The translations under genes and the position numbers were made by a program. From Pseudomonadota bacterium (GTDB lineage: Bacteria; Pseudomonadota; Gammaproteobacteria; Steroidobacterales; Steroidobacteraceae), in assembly GCA_018240525.1 (NCBI GenBank), contig JAFEFN010000014.1, positions 482,487 through 546,486 of the forward strand: DNA of 64,000 bases. Direction: 5' to 3'. The notes below the pieces were generated by a model, which was given only the letters and a program-made list of their open reading frames with translations, had not been told where the DNA came from and ran no database searches. Numbering within the stretch: position 1 is the first letter of the stretch; every line of letters begins with the position of its first letter. Below, piece after piece: positions 1 through 7,479 of the stretch.

Positions 1-37
1 TATTGGCGCTGCCGATCACCGCAATGCGGGGTGCCAT
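1..37 (-). CDS. Ribokinase/PfkB-family sugar kinase, N-terminal fragment
   Basis: Only the first 12 codons lie in the window, reading MAPRIAVIGSAN. The pattern of a short start, a hydrophobic beta strand and then V-I-G-S-x-N is the usual opening of ribokinase, where the following residues bind ribose. A good ribosome binding site (GGGAG) sits a few bases upstream. It starts 13 bases after the stop of the LacI-family gene on the same strand, so the two are probably co-transcribed. Phosphorylating the ribose released by the nucleoside hydrolase encoded on the other side of the divergent promoter would fit. Family membership from 12 residues plus context is suggestive only. Confidence 0.55.
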   Translation of the reverse strand, partial: MAPRIAVIGSAN

Positions 38-50
38 GCTCAATTCTCCC

Positions 51-1037
51 CTAGCTCGCTTCGTTTAGTTTTCGCACCGAGTCGCGCTCGATCAGCTCGA
101 CGTCGAAGACGGCGCGCTGATTGCCGATCTTCCCACCGGACATGCGTTCCTGCACCAGCTCGACCGCCCGGGCACCGATGGCGCCCACCGGCTGGGCGAT
201 GGTCGTCAGCCTCGGAGTCAGAAGATCCGTCCAGCGGATGTTGTCGAAGCCGGTCACGGACACATCCTCGGGAACCCGGACCCCGTGTTCCGCCAGGCAG
301 CGGATGGCGCCGATGGCGATCAGGTCGTTGCCCGCCACGATGAGGGTGGCCCTGCGGCGCTGCTTCAGCGCCAGGCGCGCCTCCTGCGTCAGCAGCCCGT
401 CGAAGCCGACGCAGACCTCCCAGGCGATTTCGCTGCCCTTGGGCAGCGCCTTGACGAAGCCGTCGCGCCGCTGCCGGGCGCTCTCGATGTGCTGCGGCCC
501 GGACAGCAGCCCGACCCGCCGGTGGCCCATGCGCGTGGCGTACTCGGCGAGCAGCCGCCCGCCCATGAGGTAGTTGGAGTGGACCACCGCGTAGCCGGCA
601 CGCGGCCGGTCGATCAGCACCACGGGGCGGGCGGGATTGCGCACCTGCGCAGGCACCCGCGAGCCGAGCGGACACCAGATGATGCCGTCGACCGCGTGCT
701 GCATGAGCAGAGAAAAGCCGTCGGCCTCGCCCTCGGGACGGCTCTGGCTGTCGACCAGGCACACCAGCAGGCCCTGACTGCGGGCGGTGTTCTCGACCGC
801 CTGCGCCAACTCCGGAAAGAACGGGTTGGTGAGATCCGGCAGGACCAGGCCGATCGCCCGCGTTCGCCCGGTCCGCATGGCCTGGGCGGCGCGATTGGGA
901 CGGTAGTCCAGTTCCTGCGCGATCCTCAGCACGCGCTGGCGCGTCGCGCGACCCGCATTGGGCCGGTTGTTCAGAACGTTCGAGACGGTCGCGACCGATA
1001 CGCCGGCCGCCGCGGCAATGTCCTTCACCGTCGCCAT
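51..1037 (-). CDS. LacI-family transcriptional repressor
   Basis: A 328-residue protein of normal LacI/GalR length. Residues 3-56 form the helix-turn-helix and hinge (VKDIAAAAGVSVATVSNVLN, then the YRPNRAAQAM hinge helix). The rest is a periplasmic-binding-protein-like effector domain with the family segments GLVLPDLTNPFF and VTGFDNI. It diverges from the TonB receptor gene across a gap containing an 18-bp palindrome with a central CG, and is followed by a ribokinase-like gene. It therefore probably represses both directions of this nucleoside-use locus, with a nucleoside, purine or ribose as effector. The ligand is inferred from neighbours only. The ATG at the operator side is the only start that includes the complete helix-turn-helix. 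Confidence 0.92.
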   Translation of the reverse strand: MATVKDIAAAAGVSVATVSNVLNNRPNAGRATRQRVLRIAQELDYRPNRAAQAMRTGRTRAIGLVLPDLTNPFFPELAQAVENTARSQGLLVCLVDSQSRPEGEADGFSLLMQHAVDGIIWCPLGSRVPAQVRNPARPVVLIDRPRAGYAVVHSNYLMGGRLLAEYATRMGHRRVGLLSGPQHIESARQRRDGFVKALPKGSEIAWEVCVGFDGLLTQEARLALKQRRRATLIVAGNDLIAIGAIRCLAEHGVRVPEDVSVTGFDNIRWTDLLTPRLTTIAQPVGAIGARAVELVQERMSGGKIGNQRAVFDVELIERDSVRKLNEAS

Positions 1038-1155
1038 GAGTCGCGGTCCAGCAAGTTCTGTTGCGCGCAGCGCACGCTTCCAACTGAACAGTTGCTCGTC
1101 GACTTCGGGCGCTTTACAGCGAGTGCGTACATGGTGTAGCTTTTTGGCCGCTGCT

Positions 1156-1173
1156 TAGTGTAACGTTTTACTA
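1156..1173. promoter_or_regulatory. Candidate LacI-family operator
   Basis: The sequence TAGTGTAACGTTTTACTA is an imperfect palindrome, with 14 of 18 positions symmetric about a central CG. Its arms are TAGT/ACTA and the core is AACGTT. Central-CG palindromes of this size are typical LacI/GalR operators. It lies between the divergent repressor and TonB-receptor genes, about 90 bases before the receptor start, where it could control both promoters. Binding by the adjacent repressor is inferred. Confidence 0.65.
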
Positions 1174-1260
1174 CGCAGAAACAACGAAGCAAGGGAGCCA
1201 TTCGGCGCTGCGACCGTGAGCTCCCGCGGGTTACGACTGTTGCGTGTACGGGAGCTCGCG

Positions 1261-3591
1261 ATGGAAACCATAGACTCGGGTTCGATGCTGCGGTGCGCAA
1301 TCGCCGCCTCAATCTCGCCGCGCCGCGCGCTGCTCACGCTGGCGGCCTCCGCCACGGTGGCCGTGCTGCTGGATCCGGGCCTCGCCCGCGCCGCCGACCC
1401 GGCCGGCACCGAGGCAGACGCCGGGGTCCTGCAGGAAGTACTCGTCACGGCCGAGCGCCGCGAGGAGCGCCTCCTCGACGTCCCGGTTTCGACCGCGGTA
1501 CTGACGGGCGAGTCGCTCGCCGCGCTCGGCAGTTCCGGCCAGGACATCCGGCAGCTCGCCTTCTCGGTGCCGAGCCTGAACATCGAGTCATCCAACGGAC
1601 GCACCTTCCCGCGCTTCTACATCCGCGGCTACGGCAACACCGACTTCACGACCTTCGCTTCCCAGCCCGTCGGCCTCTACTACGACGACATCGTGCAGGA
1701 AAATCCTGCGCTGAAGGGCTTCCCGATCTTCGACCAGCAGGACATCGAGGTCCTGCGCGGCCCGCAGGGCACCCTGTTCGGGCGCAATGCGCCGGCCGGC
1801 GTGGTGAAGATCGAGTCGGCCAAACCACAGCTCCATCAGTTTGGCGGCTACGCCAACCTGTCCTACGGCACCTACGACACCTCCAACCTCGAAGCCGTGC
1901 TCAACATGCCGGCCGGAGATGCCTGGGCATTTCGCGCCTCCACCCAGCTGCAGTACCGCTCCAACTGGGTCGACGCCCCCTACAACATGCCGGGCAACCA
2001 GCACCTCGAGGGTTACGACGACTTCGCGGTACGCCTGCAGGCGCTGTTCAAGCCGAGCGACAACTTCGATGCGCTCCTGAACCTGCACAGCCGCGTGCTG
2101 AGTGGCTCGGCGCGCCTGTTCCGCGCCAACGTCATGAGCGAGGGCAGCAACGCGCTCGTACCCGGCTTCGACCCGAGCAAGATCTACACCGATGGCTACA
2201 ACGGCCAGTCCTTCACCAGCATCGGCTCGAACCTGCACCTGAACTGGACCCTGCCGACCTTCACCTTCCAGTCGATCACCGGCTACGAGTCCATCCGCCA
2301 CTACAACACCATCGGTGACATCGATGGCGGCTACGGCCCCGGCTTCTTCAGCGGTGCGCCGCCCTCGGCCTGGGGCCCGGGCTTCATTCCCTTCCCGGTC
2401 GAGACCGGTGGCGAGGTGACCAACTACCAGCTGACCCAGGAATTCCGGGTGGTCTCGCACAGCGACGGGCCATTGCAGGGCCAGGCGGGCCTGTTTTTCT
2501 TCTACGACAGCACCACCAGTAACGGCGTTGACTACGTCTACAACACGCTGGAGGTGACGGATGTGACCATCTCCAAGCAGAACAACGATGCCGAGGCGGT
2601 CTTCGGCTCACTGGAGTACGCCTTCACCCCGACGGTCAAGCTGCGCGGCGGCGTGCGCTACACCCTCGATCACAAGACCTTCGACGTCCCGTACAGCGAC
2701 CTCGCGGGGCTGACCGTGCCACAGCACCAGTCCGCGAGCGCCAACAAGTTCAACTGGGACCTGGCGCCCACCTGGCTGGTGACACCGGATACGAACCTGT
2801 ACGCCCGCGTGGCGACCGGCTTCCGCGCACCCAGCTTCGGCGAGCCCACCTCCGGCCCGCCGCCGCTGCCGATCCAGGTGGCCGCTTCCGAGGACAACAT
2901 CTCCTACGAGGTCGGCATCAAGACCCAGTCGGCGGACCGGCGCTACTCGGCAGCGTTCGACGTCTACTACTACGACGTCAGCCACCAGCAGTTGACCGCG
3001 GTCGGCGGCCAGTCCAACCAGGTCGCCCTGATCAACGCCGAGCATACGATCGGCAAGGGCGCGGAGCTGGAACTGCACGCCCGCCCGATCAACAACCTGC
3101 AGCTGAGCCTGGCCGGCAGCTACAACTACACGCGCATCGAGGACCCGACGCTCGCAGTCGGCCCGTGCTTCAACTGGAGCTTCCTGCCCGGCGGCCAGGC
3201 CTGCACGGAGCAGAACCCGCTCAATGCCAATGGCCTTGCGCTGGTCAACGGCAACCCGCTGCCGCAAGCGCCGAAGTGGACGGGCGACTTCACGGTGCGC
3301 TACGGCGTCCCGATGGGACCCGAGGGCGAGCTGTACGTCTTCAGCGATATGTCCTACCGCAGCGAGATGAACTTCTTCCTCGACAAGGAGCTGGAGTTCA
3401 CCGGTCCTGCGCTGTTCCAGCTGGGTGCCCGGATCGGCTACAACTGGCACGCCAGCAAGTACGAGGTCGCCGCCTACTGCCGCAACTGCACCAACAAGAT
3501 TGTCAACATCGGTGGCATCAACTTCGAGAACTTCACCGGCATGATCAACGACCCGAGGATCGTCGGGGTCCAGGGAATGGTGCGCTTCTGA
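1261..3591 (+). CDS. TonB-dependent outer membrane receptor (nucleoside/purine locus)
   Basis: About 776 residues from the ATG at 1261, which has GGAG at suitable spacing; a GTG at 1216 would add 15 residues before the signal and is less likely. An export signal ends around residue 44 (LARA/ADP). A TonB-box-like segment, LQEVLVTAERREE, starts near residue 57. The plug domain follows (PSLNIES, RFYIRGYGN, VLRGPQGTLFGRNAPAGVV), then a long beta barrel ending in an aromatic residue (VQGMVRF). It heads a likely operon with a purine permease, nucleoside hydrolase and esterase under a LacI-type regulator, so nucleosides or modified nucleosides are the likely cargo. The family call is secure; the substrate is inferred from context. 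Confidence 0.93.
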   Translation: METIDSGSMLRCAIAASISPRRALLTLAASATVAVLLDPGLARAADPAGTEADAGVLQEVLVTAERREERLLDVPVSTAVLTGESLAALGSSGQDIRQLAFSVPSLNIESSNGRTFPRFYIRGYGNTDFTTFASQPVGLYYDDIVQENPALKGFPIFDQQDIEVLRGPQGTLFGRNAPAGVVKIESAKPQLHQFGGYANLSYGTYDTSNLEAVLNMPAGDAWAFRASTQLQYRSNWVDAPYNMPGNQHLEGYDDFAVRLQALFKPSDNFDALLNLHSRVLSGSARLFRANVMSEGSNALVPGFDPSKIYTDGYNGQSFTSIGSNLHLNWTLPTFTFQSITGYESIRHYNTIGDIDGGYGPGFFSGAPPSAWGPGFIPFPVETGGEVTNYQLTQEFRVVSHSDGPLQGQAGLFFFYDSTTSNGVDYVYNTLEVTDVTISKQNNDAEAVFGSLEYAFTPTVKLRGGVRYTLDHKTFDVPYSDLAGLTVPQHQSASANKFNWDLAPTWLVTPDTNLYARVATGFRAPSFGEPTSGPPPLPIQVAASEDNISYEVGIKTQSADRRYSAAFDVYYYDVSHQQLTAVGGQSNQVALINAEHTIGKGAELELHARPINNLQLSLAGSYNYTRIEDPTLAVGPCFNWSFLPGGQACTEQNPLNANGLALVNGNPLPQAPKWTGDFTVRYGVPMGPEGELYVFSDMSYRSEMNFFLDKELEFTGPALFQLGARIGYNWHASKYEVAAYCRNCTNKIVNIGGINFENFTGMINDPRIVGVQGMVRF

Positions 3592-3601
3592 CCCCCGGCG
3601 C

Positions 3602-4912
3602 ATGCTGGAGCGCCTCTTTGACCTCAAGGGTCACGGCACCACCGTCCGCACGGAGGTGCTGGCCGGGCTGACGACCTTCGTGACGATGGCCTACATCGTC
3701 GTCGTCAACCCGGCGATCCTGGGCGCGGCCGGCATGCCGGTCGCGGCCGTGGCGGTCGCGACCTGCTTGGCCTCCGGCTTCGGCAGCATCCTGATGGGGC
3801 TGCTCTCCAACTACCCGCTGGCCCTGGCGCCGGGAATGGGGCTGAACGCCTACTTCACCTACACGGTCGTCAAGGTCATGGGCCTGCCCTGGCAGACCGC
3901 CCTCGGCTGCGTGTTCATATCCTCCGTCGCGTTCCTCGTCCTCACCCTGGCGGGGGTGCGGCGCGTGATCGTCAGCGCCGTGCCGCGGCCGCTGTTCGCC
4001 GCGGTGGCCGGCGGTATCGGCCTCTTCATCGCCTTCATTGGCCTGGCCGATGCCGGGATCGTGGTGGCCGACCCGGGGACGATGGTCAAACTGGGGAGCC
4101 TCACCGGGCCGAAGCCCGCCCTCGCGCTGTTCGCCCTCCTCCTGATCGCCATCCTGCAGGCACGTCGCGTCCGCGGTGCGATCCTGCTCGGGATCCTGGT
4201 GACCGCCGCGATCGCCTGGATGACCGGCCTCGCGCACTTCTCCCCGGGCACCTACAGCCTCCGCGACCTGTCGGCCGCGGCATTCAAGCTCGACGTGCAC
4301 CAGGCGCTGAACTGGAAGGGCAGCATCGGCCTCTCGCTCGTCGAGATCGTGTTCGTGTTCCTCTTCGTCGACATGTTCGACAACATCGGCACGCTGGTGG
4401 CCGTCACCAAGCGCGCCGGCCTCATCGCACCGGACGGCACCATCCCGCGCCTGAACCGGATCCTGCTGTCCGACTCCATCGCCATGCTCTTCGGCGCGCT
4501 GGCCGGAACGAGCCCGGTGACGAGCTACGTCGAGAGTGCCGCGGGTGTCGCGGTGGGGGGCAGGACCGGCCTGACAAGCGTCGTGGTGGGCGTCCTCTTC
4601 CTCGCAACGCTGTTCTTCGCGCCGCTGGTGCAGGCCATCCCGGGCGCGGCCACGGCGCCGGCCCTGATCCTCGTGGGAGCGCTCATGATGGGCGCGCTGG
4701 CGGAGATCGACTGGTCGGACGCAGCGGAGGCGATCCCGGCGTTCCTCACGGTGATCATCATTCCGCTCACCTATTCGATCGCCAACGGCCTGGCCTTCGG
4801 CATCACCTGCCATGCCATCCTCAAGCTGGCGCGCGGACAGGCGCGGGCCGCCGACTGGCTGATCTACGTGCTCGCGGTGGTGTGCATCGCGCGATTCGTC
4901 TACATGGCCTGA
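3602..4912 (+). CDS. NCS2-family purine permease (AzgA-like)
   Basis: A 436-residue polytopic inner membrane protein. The N-terminus (GHGTTVRTEVLAGLTTFVTM) and the segment PGMGLNAYFTYTVV are characteristic of the AzgA branch of NCS2 transporters, which bring in adenine, guanine or hypoxanthine with protons. Other conserved parts are FVFLFVDMFDNIGTLVAV and ALAGTSPVTSYVESAAGVAV. The gene starts 10 bases after the TonB receptor stop and is followed after 21 bases by the nucleoside hydrolase, fitting outer membrane capture, periplasmic hydrolysis and base uptake. Length is normal and no damage is seen. Which base is preferred cannot be told from sequence. Confidence 0.92.
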   Translation: MLERLFDLKGHGTTVRTEVLAGLTTFVTMAYIVVVNPAILGAAGMPVAAVAVATCLASGFGSILMGLLSNYPLALAPGMGLNAYFTYTVVKVMGLPWQTALGCVFISSVAFLVLTLAGVRRVIVSAVPRPLFAAVAGGIGLFIAFIGLADAGIVVADPGTMVKLGSLTGPKPALALFALLLIAILQARRVRGAILLGILVTAAIAWMTGLAHFSPGTYSLRDLSAAAFKLDVHQALNWKGSIGLSLVEIVFVFLFVDMFDNIGTLVAVTKRAGLIAPDGTIPRLNRILLSDSIAMLFGALAGTSPVTSYVESAAGVAVGGRTGLTSVVVGVLFLATLFFAPLVQAIPGAATAPALILVGALMMGALAEIDWSDAAEAIPAFLTVIIIPLTYSIANGLAFGITCHAILKLARGQARAADWLIYVLAVVCIARFVYMA

Positions 4913-4933
4913 CTGCGCCGGGATGGATGACTG

Positions 4934-5926
4934 ATGCGAGGAATTGCTCCGCTGCTGCTCGCCGTGCTGTCGGGGATGGCCCTGCACTCCCCGGCACGGG
5001 CCGCCGCGCCCGCGGCGGCCGTCAACCCGCTGCCGGTGATCATCGACACCGACGTGGGCGATGACATCGACGACGCATTTGCGCTGGCCGTCGCGCTCCA
5101 GGACCCGCACCTGGAGGTGCTCGGCATCACCACCGCCTGGGGCGACACCGGCACGCGCACACTCCTGGTACGCCGTCTCCTGGCGACCCTCGGCCGCCGG
5201 GACGTCATCGTCGCCCAGGGGCCGGCGACCGCGAACGCGGTGCCCTTCACCCAGAAGAAATGGGCGATGGGTGCAGCCGACACCACCGGCGCGCCCGACG
5301 CCATCGAATTCCTGCGGGAGCAGGCGCACCGGCGCCCCGGGCAGATCACCCTCATCGCGCTGGCCCCACTCAGCAACATCGAGGCGCTGGCACGGCGCGA
5401 CGCCACCGCGCTGCGGCAGTTCAGGCAGGTGGTGCTGATGGGCGGCTCGATCCATGCCGGGTACAACCAGGGCGGGGCGATCCCCAACCCCGAGCCGAGC
5501 GCCGAATACAACGTCGCCTCCACCCCTTCCGGCCTACAGGCTCTCCTGCAATCGAAGGTGGCGGTGCGGATGTTTCCGCTCGACTCCACCCAGATCAAGT
5601 TCGACGAGGTCCGCCGGGATCGCCTGTTTGCCTATGGCTCACCGGCCTCCGACGCGCTGGCGCTGCTCTACCACCAGTGGCGGCTGCTCAACGGCTGGGG
5701 CCAGATCACGCCGACCCTGTTCGATGTCGTGCCGGTCACCTGGCTTCTCGATCCCTCGAGCTGCCCGGTGACGGCGCTGCGCATCGAGGTCGATGCCCGC
5801 GGCTTTACCCGGCCGGTCAGCGGTCCGGCGAACGTCGAAGCCTGCCTGACACTCCACGAAGAGGTGACCCAGCGCCTCATCATGAACGCGCTGGCGCCGC
5901 TGGAGCCTGCGCGGAGCTCACCATGA
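4934..5926 (+). CDS. Exported nucleoside hydrolase (IunH family)
   Basis: A 330-residue protein of the inosine/uridine-preferring nucleoside hydrolase fold. A signal peptide covers about the first 23 residues (ending ARAA), so it acts in the periplasm, unlike the cytoplasmic E. coli Rih enzymes. The calcium-binding signature DTDVGDDIDDA lies at residues 38-48, followed by an active-site loop around VLMGGSIHAGYN and the EYNVASTPSG region. It would split nucleosides into base and ribose. The permease upstream would import the base and the ribokinase-like gene nearby would phosphorylate ribose. Its stop overlaps the start of the carboxylesterase by four bases (ATGA), indicating translational coupling. 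Confidence 0.92.
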   Translation: MRGIAPLLLAVLSGMALHSPARAAAPAAAVNPLPVIIDTDVGDDIDDAFALAVALQDPHLEVLGITTAWGDTGTRTLLVRRLLATLGRRDVIVAQGPATANAVPFTQKKWAMGAADTTGAPDAIEFLREQAHRRPGQITLIALAPLSNIEALARRDATALRQFRQVVLMGGSIHAGYNQGGAIPNPEPSAEYNVASTPSGLQALLQSKVAVRMFPLDSTQIKFDEVRRDRLFAYGSPASDALALLYHQWRLLNGWGQITPTLFDVVPVTWLLDPSSCPVTALRIEVDARGFTRPVSGPANVEACLTLHEEVTQRLIMNALAPLEPARSSP

Positions 5927-7479
5927 AGCCCATCCCTGTACCGGCCTACGCAGCCTGTCTTTCCCTCCTGGCATCCCTCGCGCTGGCGAATGCTGCGCAC
6001 GCCGGCCACCCGACCGCCCAGCCGGTGGTCGTCACGCGCGCCGGCGCCGTTGCGGGGACCGGGGGTGAGATCGAGACCTTCAAGGGCATCCCGTTCGCGG
6101 CACCCCCGGTGGGTCCGCTGCGCTGGCGTGCCCCGCAGCCTCCCCGGGCCTGGAAGGGCGTACGGGACGCCACCCGCTTCGGCGATGACTGCATGCAGCG
6201 GCCGTATGTCATCTCCACCGGGCAAAAGGCGAGCGAGGACTGCCTGACGCTGAGCGTGTGGACACCGGGACACGCACCGGGCGGGCACCGCCCGGTGATG
6301 GTGTTCCTGTACGGCGGTGGCTTCATCGGCGGCTCTGGTGCCTACCCGCTCTACGACGGGGCCAAGCTCGCCGCCCGGGGCGTCGTCGTGGTGGGGCTCA
6401 ACTACCGGGTCGGGATCTTCGGCTTTCTCGCGCACCCGGGGCTGACGGCGGAGTCCGCGCACCGATCCTCCGGTAACTACGGACTGCTCGACCAGATCGC
6501 CGGATTGGAGTGGGTGAAGGACAACATCGCCGCATTCGGCGGCGACCCTGGGCGCGTGACGGTGTTCGGCGAGTCGGCGGGCGCGGTGTCGATCGCGGTC
6601 CTGCTCACCTCGCCCCTGGCCCAGGGCCTGTTCAGCCAGGCGATCCTGCACAGCCCGGACCTGCCCTACCTGCCGACCCTGGCCGCGGCGGAAAAGAGCG
6701 GCGCCACCGTGTCGGCGGATCTGGCGGTGCTGCGCCGCATGACGGCCACCGAGCTGCTCGCCCACAACGACGACTTCTTCCCGCAGCATCCGGGCGGCAG
6801 CCTGATGGCGATCAGCTTTCCGTCCCCGATCCTCGATGGCTACGTCCTGCCGGCACAGCCGCGCGCGCAGTTCGCGGCCGGGACCGTCCACGCCGTCCCG
6901 GCCATCGTCGGCATCGCGGCCGACGAGGGGCGCATGTTCTCCTCGCAGCAGACGCTGGCGAGCTACCGGGCCTGGGTGAAGGACAAGTTCGGCCGTTCGG
7001 CCGAGGGGCTGCTCGCGGCCAATCCGGCCGCAACCGACGCGGCGGCGAACCTGGCCGCCTCGGCGATCCTCGGAGACGTGGTGTTCGGCGAGAGCGCGCG
7101 CCTCATCGCACGCACCCTCTCGCAGCACCAGCCGCGGACCTTCTTCTACCTCTTCAGCCGCGGTGTCGCCGGCCGCGCGCAACCGGCAACCCACTCCGAG
7201 GTGCTGCCCTTCGTCTTCGGTTCGCTGGACAAGCCGAGCTTCATCCCGCACGAGCCGCCGGATGCCATCGACCTGGAACTGTCGGCGACCCTGCAGCAGG
7301 CCTGGACGCGATTCGCGGCGAGCGGGGACCCGAACGGTCCCGGCCTCCCCCGCTGGGCGCCTTACGACCGCTCCACGGATCCTTACCTGGAATTCGGCAC
7401 GCAGGTGCGCGCCGGGCAAGCGTATCGCCGCGCGCAGCTCGATGCGCTCACGCCCTACTTCGCCGACATTCAGCCGTAG
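5923..7479 (+). CDS. Exported type-B carboxylesterase
   Basis: A 518-residue alpha/beta hydrolase with a signal peptide (cleavage near NAAHA/G). The full carboxylesterase type-B set is present: oxyanion-hole glycines in YGGGF near residues 130-134, nucleophile Ser218 in GESAGA, acid Glu335 in the DEG motif and His424 in THSEVLPFVFG. The start overlaps the nucleoside hydrolase stop by four bases, so the two are coupled. The C-terminus overlaps the convergent GH127-type gene by ten bases. In this setting it may remove acyl groups from nucleosides or related natural products before hydrolysis. That role is inference; the enzyme class is clear. Confidence 0.93.
   Translation: MKPIPVPAYAACLSLLASLALANAAHAGHPTAQPVVVTRAGAVAGTGGEIETFKGIPFAAPPVGPLRWRAPQPPRAWKGVRDATRFGDDCMQRPYVISTGQKASEDCLTLSVWTPGHAPGGHRPVMVFLYGGGFIGGSGAYPLYDGAKLAARGVVVVGLNYRVGIFGFLAHPGLTAESAHRSSGNYGLLDQIAGLEWVKDNIAAFGGDPGRVTVFGESAGAVSIAVLLTSPLAQGLFSQAILHSPDLPYLPTLAAAEKSGATVSADLAVLRRMTATELLAHNDDFFPQHPGGSLMAISFPSPILDGYVLPAQPRAQFAAGTVHAVPAIVGIAADEGRMFSSQQTLASYRAWVKDKFGRSAEGLLAANPAATDAAANLAASAILGDVVFGESARLIARTLSQHQPRTFFYLFSRGVAGRAQPATHSEVLPFVFGSLDKPSFIPHEPPDAIDLELSATLQQAWTRFAASGDPNGPGLPRWAPYDRSTDPYLEFGTQVRAGQAYRRAQLDALTPYFADIQP

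Noticed and set aside
3545..5455. 636-residue minus-strand open frame
   Set aside because: Antisense of the purine permease and nucleoside hydrolase, composition dominated by Arg, His, Asp and Gly with no recognisable motif.
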